Source: Bactericera cockerelli
Taxonomy: Eukaryota > Arthropoda > Insecta > Hemiptera > Triozidae
Direction: 5' to 3'
Assembly (NCBI GenBank): GCA_024516035.1
Contig: CM044965.1
Location: 25,492,493-25,556,492 of the forward strand
DNA: 64,000 nucleotides
The translations under genes and the position numbers were made by a program. The notes beneath the pieces are model-generated. The model was not told the origin of the DNA. It was given only the letters and a program-made list of their open reading frames with translations, and did not search any database. Position 1 is the first letter of the stretch. Each line of letters begins with the position of its first letter. Below are positions 54,441-64,000 of this stretch, in pieces.

Positions 54441-54561
54441 CCAGCAGGAACTGGTTCTTTCTACCCCGGGTTTTTAAGGGCACTCTTGAAAATTTAAACA
54501 CATACCTAGAAATCTGGTGGGGGACCTCATTATGTAGAGTAGGGCTAGGAAAAATAAATAA

Positions 54562-54770
54562 TAATAATATCGCCTTATTGATACTGCCCGATCAGGACTA
54601 TTAAGTTCCATTATTCCAGCCGTAAGCAGCGTAAGCTCAAAACGAATTATTATCTATGTGGTAAAAATCTCAAATGGGAAAAAAACTTGTCCTATTCCGG
54701 CTGGGTTTCGAACCCGCGACTTCTGGATTTACAGAGTGCCGCCTTAACCACTGAGCTACCGGGATAAGGC
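54562..54770 (-). mobile_element. SINE-C, minus, full length
   Basis: ATAATATCGCCTTATTGATA to TTAACCACTGAGCTACCGGG, with a small GTAAGCAGCGTAAGC duplication inside. Confidence 0.85.
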
Positions 54771-54962
54771 CATGCCTTGGGCCAGAACCCGCGTGTAGCC
54801 TAATTTGTGTGGTTTATGCGTAGGTAGACGGTATCTTTGCTTCTAATAACACTCGAGAATAAATTAGGAGCAAGAATGTCTGAATTCTGATCCCCCCAAT
54901 GCAGCGTCATTCATTATTCATAACTCATACTGAACGCGCAACTATCCGAAACGCACTTCTTA

Positions 54963-55250
54963 TGGTTTATATACTATCTACATAAGTTTGTATACTTATG
55001 GTCAAACCTATATCAGTGGTTTATATAGATATTATCTACACAAGTTTATATACTTACGTTTAAACATAGGTATATCAGTGATTTATATACTATCTACAAT
55101 TCTACAATATATTTATATACTTATGATTTACCTGTATAAGTGGTTAGATATTATCTACATAAGATTATGTACTTACGGCTAAACCTATATCAGTGATTTA
55201 TATACTATCTACAATATATTTATATACTTGTGATTTATATTATAATTATC
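54963..55250. repeat. Tandem repeat, about five 50-62 bp units
   Basis: TTTATATACTATCTACATAA / TATACTTATGGTCAAACCTA / TATCAGTG recurs from 54963 to 55250. It ends about 800 bases before the MARVEL exon. 55251-56057 has no other feature and probably includes that gene's promoter and 5'UTR. Confidence 0.8.
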
Positions 55251-56057
55251 AGTAGTACACAATCCTATCAGTCACTTCTTCCTCTGTTCATTGAAGAACA
55301 AACTTTCCAGCATGTATTATCAGTAACATTTTGTATCGTTCATTGAAGACACAATCCTGCCAAAGCATTATCAGTATAGCGGCGTTCCAGTTATATTATC
55401 AGCAAAAAAAACTTTGCAGAAACGTAATTTTTTCAAGCGAGCGTTGGTAATATTTTTTTTTCGTAAAATAATTTTGTTTGTGTTTTTTTAATAACAGATA
55501 AATTATTATTGTTTTGCACCCTGGGATTTTTTTTTTTTTTTTCGTGAGAATTTGAAACAAGTCCAGAAGAAGAGTAATATTTTAATATTAAACAATTCAT
55601 TTAGAAGTGATGTGTGCGTGTGAGATTCGTGATTCGTAATAAATTTATTCGAAGATAGCGAGAATTTTTTCCTAACTCTTGAACCAGTACGTACTGAACG
55701 TGCTTTATGTAATTTGAATTTAAAAACATAAAGTGTACTTTAAATTATTTTAACATTATCGGATTGTTTTTCAATCCCACCAACGTATAAAATAACAGAG
55801 GTAATTTTAGGGATAAAAACCATTTTTTTCTCCCAAAAATTCGATCTAGAAATACTTTTCCATCAGCGATTCTTTCAAATTTTAAGTTATAACATTTGTC
55901 AAAGACGTGAAACTGTGAAGAGATTTTGTAAATTAAAAACATTTTGTACAAGAGATTTTGTAAATTTTTAAACTTCTCATTTTTTGAAAATACATAAAAA
56001 GTTCTGATTTTCTTTAAGAACCTTCTCGCGCCTTCCATTTTCTTGCTTCCCCAAATC

Positions 56058-56206
56058 ATGGCGATTGAGACGTCCATCACAGTTCCCAATTCTGCCGACT
56101 CCATCACGGGAAACCATCGCACAATGCTCACGCATTGTTCTCCTGGATTGAGATCAATGTGGAGTACTTCAAAACCATCCCAGGAATCATCAAGCTGCTT
56201 CAACTG
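56058..56206 (+). CDS. MARVEL-domain (CMTM-like) membrane protein, first coding exon, apparent frameshift
   Basis: An ATG at 56058 opens MAIETSITVPNSADSITGNH, then this frame leaves the family. One frame over (codon phase shifted by one lost base) the sequence reads FSWIEINVEYFKTIPGIIKL and LQL, ending at a good donor (CAACTG|GTAAGA). INxEYxKTxPGIIKL is the start of the first helix of MARVEL/CMTM-type four-helix membrane proteins. No ATG exists in the second frame after its upstream stop, so the exon needs both frames: a single base seems missing between about 56110 and 56137. Later exons were not found before 64000, so they should lie to the right. Family assigned on this short motif only. 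Confidence 0.55.
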
Positions 56207-56556
56207 GTAAGATTTCTTGTTTTTTTTATGTCTCTTAAAAAAAAAGTTATCATACTTAGAGCCGATCCGATAGAAAAAACGCCAAAAACCTCATTCCTCA
56301 CTAAAATTGATTGCTATGAACTTCTCTTAATAAGGTCTTTAAAACAATATGCCACAAGACATACCATTCCAGTTAAGATTTTAAAGTTGGTCCGTGCCCA
56401 GCCTGAATGGGGTAGTGTCGGCAATTTTTTTGCTGTAACTAAATCCACCAAAAGTTAAAGAATACCTACAGGTTTTTGCGTTTTTCTATATTTTCAGCCG
56501 TTATTGAGATACGGGGGGTGGGGTGGGACTTTATGGACACCCTGTATATAATTTTG

Positions 56557-56700
56557 GTTTAACGTCTCATTGAACTCCATGGTCATATCACAACGGGGGT
56601 TTTACCCTTCATACGCTGGAGACTCACAAACCAGCCAATCAAATTCACTCACCCAGCCTGAGTGGGCCGAAAAAGCCATAGTAAAAAAGTATCGAATTTG
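56557..56700 (-). mobile_element. 5S-SINE 3' half, minus
   Basis: TTTAACGTCTCATTGAACTC and GGGGGTTTTACCCTTCATAC, core only. Just before it GACACCCTGTATATA (56535) is a lone foldback-type end. Confidence 0.65.
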
Positions 56701-56734
56701 AATAATCCTAGTGCACTAAAGAAGCTCACATTAA

Positions 56735-57045
56735 ATAATAATAATAATAATACTCTTTAGTGGAAGGTAACCACCAAGCGAGGTTAATGCTCAAACTATT
56801 TTCTACCACCTAACCCTCAGAGTCTTATTATTATGTGGTCACAAACTTAAATGAATGAGGAAAAATTAATGCACTGGGTGGGATTCGAACCAACGGATCC
56901 TTACGCTACCTGGATTACCAGACTAGCGCGTTAACCACTTGACTACTAGTTAATGCAGCTACTCAAGTTATGAGTGGACCCCGGAACATCCAAGAACCGA
57001 AAAATTCCTAGCGCACTACCACCTGGGGCACGGTGACTACTAGAG
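56735..57045 (-). mobile_element. SINE-D (56735-56960) joined to a SINE-E remnant, minus
   Basis: SINE-D: AATACTCTTTAGTGGAAGGT to GTGGGATTCGAACCAACGGA. SINE-E remnant: TATGAGTGGACCCCGGAACA and ACTACCACCTGGGGCACGGT. Confidence 0.75.
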
Positions 57046-57049
57046 CAGT

Positions 57050-57405
57050 TGAAAAAGTTATCATAGTTGTGTTCATCACTTTCCTGATATCACAACTACT
57101 CAATCTCCCTTTACTAAATCTACGCTGAATACGGGACTTGAACCACCGACTCCAGGTTACATGTCCGCCGCCTTATAAATCAAACTACTGAGGTCTCGGT
57201 TATTGTCCTAGGCAATAATCTTGCCCTTTGTATTTCATGTTTAAAAAAGTTTTAAGGTATCATATTTGTTTTGAAAACTTTCGTGATATCACAACTACTC
57301 AGACTCGCTTTACTAAATCTTTGCTGAACTAGAAACTCGAACCACCGACCTCCAGGTTATGAGTCCGTCACCTTATCAATCAAGCTACTGAGGTCGATTT
57401 TTTTT
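57050..57405 (-). mobile_element. Two SINE-B copies in a row, minus
   Basis: Copies at 57050-57205 and 57275-57405; both have CACAACTACTC, then GAACCACCGACCTCC and TCAAGCTACTGAGGTC. 57406-58020 is AT-rich with nothing seen. Confidence 0.8.
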
Positions 57406-58059
57406 TCCATTATATTTCACGGCGGGCACAAATCGAAGCCAAAAGAAGTCTCTTGTAACGTACCTACTATTGTGACTCGGTTTTTTTTTTACAGAGGTTT
57501 GTTTGTCTTGAGACATTTACCACTTTGAGACACTCCAAGACTGGTTTTCACGTAAAAGCGAATCTTGGTAACAACTTTCTTTTACCGATAAATTATTTAT
57601 ATACGTACCAGGTAATTATTTTAAAATATAGAGCAATTATCTTCGGCATTACGAAATTATGCATAGTTAGAGTGAGAATATAAAAGTCAGACTTAAGTAA
57701 GGCTTAAGTGAGAATAAATTAATATGCATTTCTTTGATGCTTGGAGAGTGCGAAAGTTATCTAGCATTCTAACAACATACCTACAGTAGGAAATACGTTA
57801 AGTATACCTACATTAAATTTATATGATAAATATAATTATACAAGTATGTATCTTAAGTATACTTATGTATGAAATTGCCAGCTTGCGTGGTTCTCACCGT
57901 TTCGTTTTGTGCCGAAAGTCCAGGGTTCTATTTCCGGATTCGGAAAGAATTCATTCCCGAATCTTATTAAATGATACCTACTCTTTTAGGAAATATTGTG
58001 TTCGTTTTTGTAAATAAATAAATATTTATTTTGCTCTAATTTCGATTTTTTTTCATGCA

Positions 58060-58340
58060 TGGATATTACTTCCGAGAAATTTCTAATATTAGAAATCGGA
58101 AGTATGTGTTCGTTTTTGTAAAAAACCTCCTGCTCAGGAGGATATGAAAAAACGTTTCATAACCTCCTGAGCAACTTTGGTTTTGTGTCTCTCTGTCGGT
58201 CTGTTAAATACATTCCTTGTAACGCGTAAATCTCAGAAACTGCAGAACGGATTTCGACAAATTTTTGTACCCATATAGGAGACGTATTGTAGACGGTCCC
58301 ATTTTTAATTTATCAACTTCGCACTAGCGGTTCTTGGAGA
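58060..58340 (+). repeat. Dispersed repeat K with hairpin head
   Basis: CCGAGAAATTTCTAATATTAG pairs with itself (GAAATTTCT..AGAAAT), then CCTCCTGCTCAGGAGG, another hairpin, then CATAACCTCCTGAGCAACTT. Body matches 16370-16560. Confidence 0.65.
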
Positions 58341-58384
58341 TAGCATGTACATGTGTATTAACGTTTTACATAACGCATTCGTAT

Positions 58385-58880
58385 GAGATTCACTGGAAAC
58401 TGACAAACGAGCTACTCAAATGAACCTCAGCCAGCCTGAGTGGGGCCGCGAATAGCCAGCATCACGAGAGGATTCGAATTTAAACTGTCATCACCCATCC
58501 AAGTTCTGGCGTTGCTGGACATTGCTTAACTTCAGTAACTGAATGAGAACTGGTGTATTCAACGCGCCATCGACTCTTACTCCCGGGGGGGTTTTTTTTT
58601 TAATTATAGCTTTAACGTCACTTTCAACTGCATGGTCATATCACGACGGGGGATTTACCCTCCGTTCACTGGAAAATCACAAACAAGATTATCAAATTAC
58701 CCTTTCATACAGCCTGGCTTGTCAGAATCACAAAATCTTCATCTCGCCGCACGTTGCTTAACTTCGGCGATCCTAAGAGAACCGATGCATTCGATGTGCC
58801 ATGGACGCTGACTCTTGGACAGTTTTTTTTTGGTTTAACGTCGCTTTCAACTGCATGGTAATAATGATATGACGATGTCC
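58385..58880 (-). mobile_element. Two 5S-SINE copies in a row, minus
   Basis: 58385-58582 and 58602-58815 each end in a 5S-like head (TTGAATACACCAGTTCTCAT; CATCGGTTCTCTTAGGATCG). At 58832 a third 3' end begins (GGTTTAACGTCGCTTTCAAC) and stops. Confidence 0.8.
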
Positions 58881-59041
58881 CGGCCGGTTTGATATACATA
58901 AATCCAAACCACTCCGATTTCTCGTCAAGTTTGCCATAATTGGTGCTGGAAAGTGAAACTTGAAATTCTCTTCAGTGATGACAGACGTGTAGATATTTAT
59001 TCATGTTCTTTATAAGTTTATAATATACATAAAATATATTA

Positions 59042-59252
59042 TGTTGTGCACTGGTAGTAAAGTGGTTAACGCGCTAGTCTGGTAATCCAGGTAGCTTAGA
59101 GATCCGCGGGTTCGAATCCCACCCAGTGCATTAATTTTTCCTCATTAATTTGAGTTTGTGACCACATAATAATAAGACTCTGAGGGTAGGAAATGATTTG
59201 AGCATTAACCTCGCCAATTGGTCACCTTCCACTAAAGAGTGATTTATTATTA
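59042..59252 (+). mobile_element. SINE-D, full length
   Basis: GCACTGGTAGTAAAGTGGTT, GCGGGTTCGAATCCCACCCA, then CACATAATAATAAGACTCTG and an (ATT)n end. Confidence 0.9.
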
Positions 59253-59477
59253 TTATGTTGTTTATATTTATAAATAGGAACCTACTATATTTTATTGTTA
59301 TTTATTATTTCCCAAACCATATTGCTTTTTTTATTATTATTTTTTTCTATTACAGTCTTCTATTTCTTCATGAAACGCCCGTGTCTTTCTCAATATATTT
59401 AATCTCTTGGACGGTTTGAACTCAGCTTATTTTCTTTTTACATTCGTAGACTTAAAATTTTAACGTTGAAAATTTAC

Positions 59478-59695
59478 TCGCTTAACTTCGCCTTCAACTG
59501 CATGGTCATATCACGACGAGGGTGTTACCCTCCATTCGCAGGAAACTCGTAAACCTACTACCCACATTAACCTCATCCAGCCTGGGTTAGGCTGGATTGC
59601 CAGCATCACGAATTCTTCACCTCGCTGGACGTTGCTTTCGGTGATCCTACGAGAACCGGTGCAAGTGGTGCATTCAACGCGCCCTCTCCGCTGTT
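59478..59695 (-). mobile_element. 5S-SINE, minus, near full length
   Basis: GCCTTCAACTGCATGGTCAT at the 3' side; AGCAACGTCCAGCGAGGTGA and GCACCGGTTCTCGTAGGATC (minus) in the head. Confidence 0.8.
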
Positions 59696-59970
59696 TTTAC
59701 TTTTTATACACACTGTAATAAATCTTGTTCTGGATATGTTTGGCTTTCAGTTCAGTCTGTGTGTTTTGTTGTGACTTTCTTTTTGTTTGTTTGGTTTTCA
59801 TCATCCTGTCTGGTGATATTTTATACAATATGCGTTGTAGACTAAGTCAAGACTCAGCACTTGTTCTTATGTAGCCCGACACTAAATACTTATGTACTTA
59901 TATTCCACTAAATACTTATGTAGGATGTAGGTACTTATATTCCACTAAATACTTATGTACTTATTTTCCA

Positions 59971-60223
59971 GGCGCGGCCGGTGGGAAAATGTTTTGGGGG
60001 TGCTGCCATATAAACCAGACTAAAATGGGATTTATTGAGTCTCTCTTTCAGAATCTAAAGAGTTTGAGTTAGTTTACTGTGCCAATCATAATAATTATGC
60101 ATTATTTATTCTAGAAATATGGGATAAATAGAAATTGTGTATAGGAGCTAGGGCTTGGGAATTCTTTTCTTTTTCGGCTGGGGATGCTGCAGTTCCGCAG
60201 CTCCTTAGCTCCGGCCGCGTCTG
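59971..60223. mobile_element. MITE with CAGGCGCGGCCG ends
   Basis: CAGGCGCGGCCGG at the left, CCGGCCGCGTCTG at the right. The right half (ATAATTATGCATTAT to GCTGCAGTTCCGCAG) matches 8865-9005, next to GDPD exon 2. Confidence 0.6.
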
Positions 60224-60229
60224 GTATAC

Positions 60230-60488
60230 ATATCGCCGCTGCAAACACAAACTGTCGTATCTGCAAATTTTGCCATTTTCAGTTAAGAAGCGCACATAGT
60301 GGTTTGAAACTTCCTTTTTCACTTCGTATCTGTATCTTCGTATCAATACCTTCCCGAAGTATTCAAGTTTTAAGGTTAGTCGTATGTGAGTTTCAAAGAT
60401 TCTCAGCAAGCACAAACCACTATGTGCGCTTCTTAACTGCATTGGCAAAATTTGCAGATACGACAGTTTGTGTTTGCAGCGGCGATAT
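60230..60488. repeat. Inverted repeat, 76-bp arms, 107-bp loop
   Basis: ATATCGCCGCTGCAAACACA (60230) is mirrored to 60488; arms differ at a few bases (TTTTCAGTT against AACTGCATT). It starts directly after the MITE end. Confidence 0.9.
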
Positions 60489-60647
60489 TATTCTAATGGA
60501 CAGGACTAAGTATGACTTTATGTTGACTTAAGAATAAATAATCCTCAGAAAGTCTGTAGTTGTCAACAAAAGCTCTTTGGTCACGTACCATAGGTAAGTT
60601 GTTGTAAACATTATGTACCAATATGGTGATATTTTTATGTACTAATA

Positions 60648-60850
60648 ATAATATCGCCTTATTTATACTGCCCGATTAAGACTATTAAGTCCCATTATTC
60701 CAGCAGTAAGCTCAAGACTCATTATTATGTGGTAAAAATCCCAAATGGGAGGGTAACTTATCATGTCCAGGCTGGGTTTCGAACCCACGACCTCTGAAAT
60801 CTATATATTCACAGAGTGCCGCCTTAACCACTCGGCAACCGGGACAGACC
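60648..60850 (-). mobile_element. SINE-C, minus, with flanking direct repeat
   Basis: TATCGCCTTATTTATACTGC to CACTCGGCAACCGGGACAG. ATTATGTACCAATATGGTGA occurs on both sides (60611 and 60851), a long target-site duplication. Confidence 0.9.
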
Positions 60851-60924
60851 ATTATGTACCAATATGGTGATATTTTTATGTACCTAGTGTATATACTTGT
60901 ACTTTTTTGGTTTTTTAAATATAG

Positions 60925-61112
60925 AAAGTAGTTGTGGCTCCGGAACCGCTTTACCATTACTTCAGGATCAGGGCACATTATGTACCTTTACATCCATGCC
61001 ATCGGAATCGGAAAAAAATTAGTCAGAATTTTCCTCTCCGGCCGAGATTCGAACCCGCAACCTCCGGGTCAGCAACCGATGCTCTTAACCACTGAACCAC
61101 GAATTTCGGCAC
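60925..61112 (-). mobile_element. SINE-J, minus
   Basis: GGAACCGCTTTACCATTACT, TTACATCCATGCCATCGGAA, GATTCGAACCCGCAACCTCC, TTAACCACTGAACCACGAA. Confidence 0.85.
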
Positions 61113-61204
61113 TTTTTGGGTTAAACTGAGGATAGCCATTATCACTCGGATTTGATCAAAAAAGAAGCATTAGAATTTCATTTAAAACTTGTCTTTGGAA
61201 ATTT

Positions 61205-61332
61205 AGGGCGGAATGAATAGACGTTTTTGTAATACCTCTGTAGCGCTACTCGGATTTTGTACTGTCTTGAATGGGGAAAACCGATGCTAAGCAATGACTT
61301 GAGTTATCAATTTTGTCTATTAACCTCGCCCT
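61205..61332. mobile_element. MITE M1
   Basis: AGGGCGGAATGAATAGACG ... GTCTATTAACCTCGCCCT; inner ACCTCTGTAGCGCTACTC as in the 15.6-kb copies. Confidence 0.8.
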
Positions 61333-61639
61333 TAGATCGAAAAGTACCTAATCAGTCCATCTAAAAGTAATTCAAGAATATCGCTTCATTTTTATTTATT
61401 TTTTACGTCGCTTTCAACTGCATGTTCATATATCACGACGGCGTATCAACTCAAAACGGTCACTGTAAGTGGGTGGTCGGAAAATGATATTCTGGAAGCT
61501 TTCCCAAAACTCAAGTCGTATTTCCAATTATTTATTTTACTTATTAGACGAGACATTAATATTTTAATTACCCATTAGAAGAAAATAATGTTACAGTGTC
61601 ACTCTTGTTCCTCAGACTTAACCATCGTTATTATTATTA

Positions 61640-62122
61640 ATATAAGAATTTACACTCAATTAATAAGGACATATTCATTAACAAGCAGATAATTACAATT
61701 TAATATACAAAATTAAAAACAATATGAGAAAAAAAACTGAAAAAAATAAGAAAAAATAAATGAAATATATGTATACACATGTCCTAACTAAAGGGCAGGG
61801 TTATTGCCTTTGGCGATCTCTTCCAAAAACGGATTTCTAATCTTTTGTACCAGTTTTACCGCGTAACTCGAAGAGATAAAATTAAAGCCAAAGTGTTTTT
61901 TTATACCTACTTAAGAAAACATATACATACATAAGACAGCGTATTGAGTGTGTTTCAAAAAATCAAAGTACAATCATATTTGTGTTTATCACTTTCGTGA
62001 TGTCACAACACTCACAACTACTCAAACTCGCTTCACTAAATCTACGCTGAAACCGGGACTTGAGCCACCGACCTCCAGGGTACAAGTCCGCCGCCTAACC
62101 GAACAAGCTACTGAGGTCGGTT
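61640..62122. repeat. Repeat G (61640-61830), then SINE-B minus (61975-62122)
   Basis: Repeat G ends ACATGTCCTAACTAAAGGGC. SINE-B: CACTTTCGTGATGTCACAAC to CAAGCTACTGAGGTCGG, with a doubled CACAACACTCACAACTACTC. Confidence 0.7.
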
Positions 62123-62519
62123 AAAAGACCTAATTATCAGTCACTTTCATTCATTTTGTATTCAGTTGTCCAATCAAAGCAACTGTTTTTTTTATTGTTA
62201 TTATTACATAAAATGTTCTTGTAAAATGTCAACTTCACAATCAACAGTTTTTAATTTGAAATTCTAAGAACTACTGTAGGAAGTTGGTTCTTTTTCTGGT
62301 TCACAATTTGAGAAAGATTCAACTGTCATCACGTGTGTAATGTGTAATTTGGATCCATTTGTTGAAACATTTTCTGTTGTTTATTTTTTTAATGAAGAAA
62401 AATCTCCGAGTAAGTAATATTGTCGAAAAAATTATAATAATAATAAAAAAATGTGTTTCTTTGTCTAATTATATCACAATTCTAGTGGGTTAATTTCCTA
62501 CTTTAATTTCACAATTCTA

Positions 62520-62845
62520 GTTTTTTTTTTTTTTAAGTGGGGTTTAACGTCGCTTTCAACTGCCATGGTCATATCACGACGGGAATTCTAGTTTAATTAT
62601 CTCACAATATCACGCAGAATTATAGGACTTTTCCGTATCTTCAATATCTTATTTTTGCCTATAATTCCGCCACTGGTCGCTGTTCACATGAAAGCAGCTA
62701 CTCTTTTTTCCTCATGAGGTATGAGTGGACCCCGACAATCCAAGTACAGAGCAGAAAAATTCCTGCCCCGCTGGGATTCGAACCCAGGTCTCCATGCGTG
62801 CAATGCCTAGCGCGCTAACTCACTTGGCCACGGTAACCACGTAAT
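62520..62845 (-). mobile_element. 5S-SINE 3' scrap, then SINE-E, minus
   Basis: 62520-62582 is the A-tail and GGTTTAACGTCGCTTTCAAC end only. SINE-E (62640-62845): TCATGAGGTATGAGTGGACC, GATTCGAACCCAGGTCTCCA, GCGCTAACTCACTTGGCCAC. 62123-62519 shows nothing recognisable. Confidence 0.75.
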
Positions 62846-62849
62846 AAAG

Positions 62850-63255
62850 TAATAATAGTGGAAGGTAACCACTTGGCGAGGTTAATGCTCAAAACATTTT
62901 CTACCACCTAACTCTCAGAGTCTTATTATTATGTGGTCATACAAGTATACTCATCAAGTACCTAAACGAGGAAAAATTCATGCACTGTGTGGGATTCGAA
63001 CCAATAGATCCCTACGCTATCATATCCCGGTAGCTCAGTGGTAAAGGCGGCACTCTGTGAATCCAGAGGTTCCAGAGGTCGCGGGTTCTAAACCCAGCCG
63101 GAACATGACAAGTTTTTCTCCCATTTGGGATTTTTACCACATAAGTAATACGTCTTGGGCTTACTGCTGGAATAATGCGACTTAATAGTCCTAATCGGGC
63201 ATTATAAATAAGGCGATATTATTATTATTATGCTACCTGGATTATCAGACTTGCG
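62850..63255 (-). mobile_element. SINE-D interrupted by SINE-C
   Basis: SINE-D, minus, runs to 63020 (GATTCGAACCAATAGATCCC), stops, and resumes at about 63229 (GCTACCTGGATTATCAGACT). Between lies a full plus-strand SINE-C, 63021-63228 (CCCGGTAGCTCAGTGGTAAA to an (ATT)n tail). GCTA flanks both sides. Confidence 0.88.
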
Positions 63256-63273
63256 CCTTAACCACTTTGTCAC

Positions 63274-63345
63274 AACCAACCTCAGTAGCTTGATTGATAA
63301 GGTGGCGGACTTGTAACCCGGAGGTCGGGGGTTCGAGTGCCAAGT
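63274..63345 (+). mobile_element. SINE-B head
   Basis: CAACCTCAGTAGCTTGATTG, GGTCGGGGGTTCGAGTGCCA; the 3' body is replaced by AT-rich sequence. Confidence 0.75.
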
Positions 63346-63464
63346 TCCCCTAAAAATAATAATAATATTAATAAAAGAAAAACAGATTTTCTCCCAACAG
63401 TAAAATGAGATAAATATACAGTTGGGATGTTTTGAGTGTGTGTATGTTTGTCATATTATTCATC

Positions 63465-63690
63465 ACCATATCATCATAGGGTGGGTTCATCGTGAACGAT
63501 GGTAGCCAGACAGTGGAGGAATGACTCAGCACTTCTACCACTGTCTATGCAAGGAGGCTAATAATTGACAAGGGCTCCCAGAACCAAGCCAATGCTGGTC
63601 TACTCAGCCAGACTGCTGGTCCACTCCCTGTTTAATGTTTATAGTCCCCCAGCCAGACTTTATAGTCCCCAGCCAGTCGTATTATTAGGA
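63465..63690 (+). repeat. Dispersed repeat F
   Basis: CATAGGGTGGGTTCATCGTG, GGTAGCCAGACAGTGGAGGA, then broken 38-bp end units. The last 300 bases hold only a short tandem (TGACAACCGGTGACC, three units, 63862-63905). Confidence 0.75.
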
Positions 63691-64000
63691 TCTAAAATAT
63701 TCTGTTCTAAAGATTTCGTGCACCCATAATAAGAAACTAGGTTTCAATATCCATAAATACAATAAGGATCGAGAATCCTGAAGGGGACACAAAGGAGTAT
63801 TATAACATCGAGCAGATCACGTTCTCTATAACCTGGTTTAGTCCAGGCCGATTTCTAGAGTGACAACCGGTGACCTGACAACCGGTGACCTCACAACCGC
63901 TGCCAAGTAAATCACAATAAACCACTCCTCACCTAGAAAACAAAGAATAGAAAGTTCAACATCCTCATAATTTATTATTTGCGCTTGACGAGTTTTTTTT

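Noticed and set aside
55745..56203. 152-codon minus-strand frame opposite the MARVEL exon
   Set aside because: No domain; it is antisense of the exon and its 5'UTR.
60095..60531. Two long open frames on opposite strands with similar peptides
   Set aside because: Both come from the 76-bp inverted repeat, which reads alike on either strand.
63021..63110. True tRNA gene (clear A and B boxes)
   Set aside because: Repeated many times with the same long 3' body and (ATT)n tail; it is the head of SINE-C. The same holds for the heads of SINE-A, B, D, E and J.

Overview
The window looks like nuclear DNA of an insect, most likely a hemipteran (the order is an inference). The reasons are genes in short exons with GT-AG introns of up to 9.6 kb, AT-rich intergenic DNA, and very dense transposon and SINE debris. 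Nothing bacterial or viral was seen.

Five conserved host genes can be read by joining exons. A GDPD1/3-like lysophospholipase D is on the minus strand: exon 1 at 18.65-18.77 kb, exon 2 at 9.05-9.09 kb, the rest presumably left of the window. UBC9, the SUMO E2, is complete on the plus strand at 23.5-26.6 kb. eIF2D is complete in eight coding exons on the minus strand at 29.8-40.55 kb. ANKMY2 (ankyrin plus MYND) is on the plus strand at 42.0-48.4 kb, complete apart from one apparent extra base in exon 5. The first coding exon of a MARVEL-domain (CMTM-like) membrane protein is on the plus strand at 56.06-56.21 kb and also appears frame-shifted. GDPD/UBC9 and eIF2D/ANKMY2 are two divergent pairs, each with a shared upstream spacer. 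There is no operon logic.

Layout: 0-18 kb holds a 5'-truncated LINE with RT and RNase H (4.25-6.57 kb), a dead mariner (7.67-8.63 kb), a 38-bp minisatellite (10.45-11.14 kb), a LINE broken by palindromic Tc1 pieces around a 100-N gap (12.4-15.2 kb), nested MITEs (15.4-15.9 kb) and a long-armed foldback (16.57-17.63 kb). At 26.8-36.3 kb lie nested MITEs, tandem copies of the eIF2D 3' end, a 2.6-kb hAT-like element with an 8-bp target duplication, and a second larger foldback (34.63-36.28 kb). At 48.4-56 kb an LTR retrotransposon with identical LTRs codes gag-protease-integrase in one frame with no reverse transcriptase. From 56 to 64 kb there is almost only SINE material.

The most notable items are that compact gag-PR-IN element, a SINE family whose head is 5S rRNA, a core module shared between SINE families with different tails, eIF2D tail copies after the stop codon, and a 50-nt inverted repeat pairing ANKMY2 intron 6 with exon 7. 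Family letters (SINE-A and so on) are labels used only in this report.
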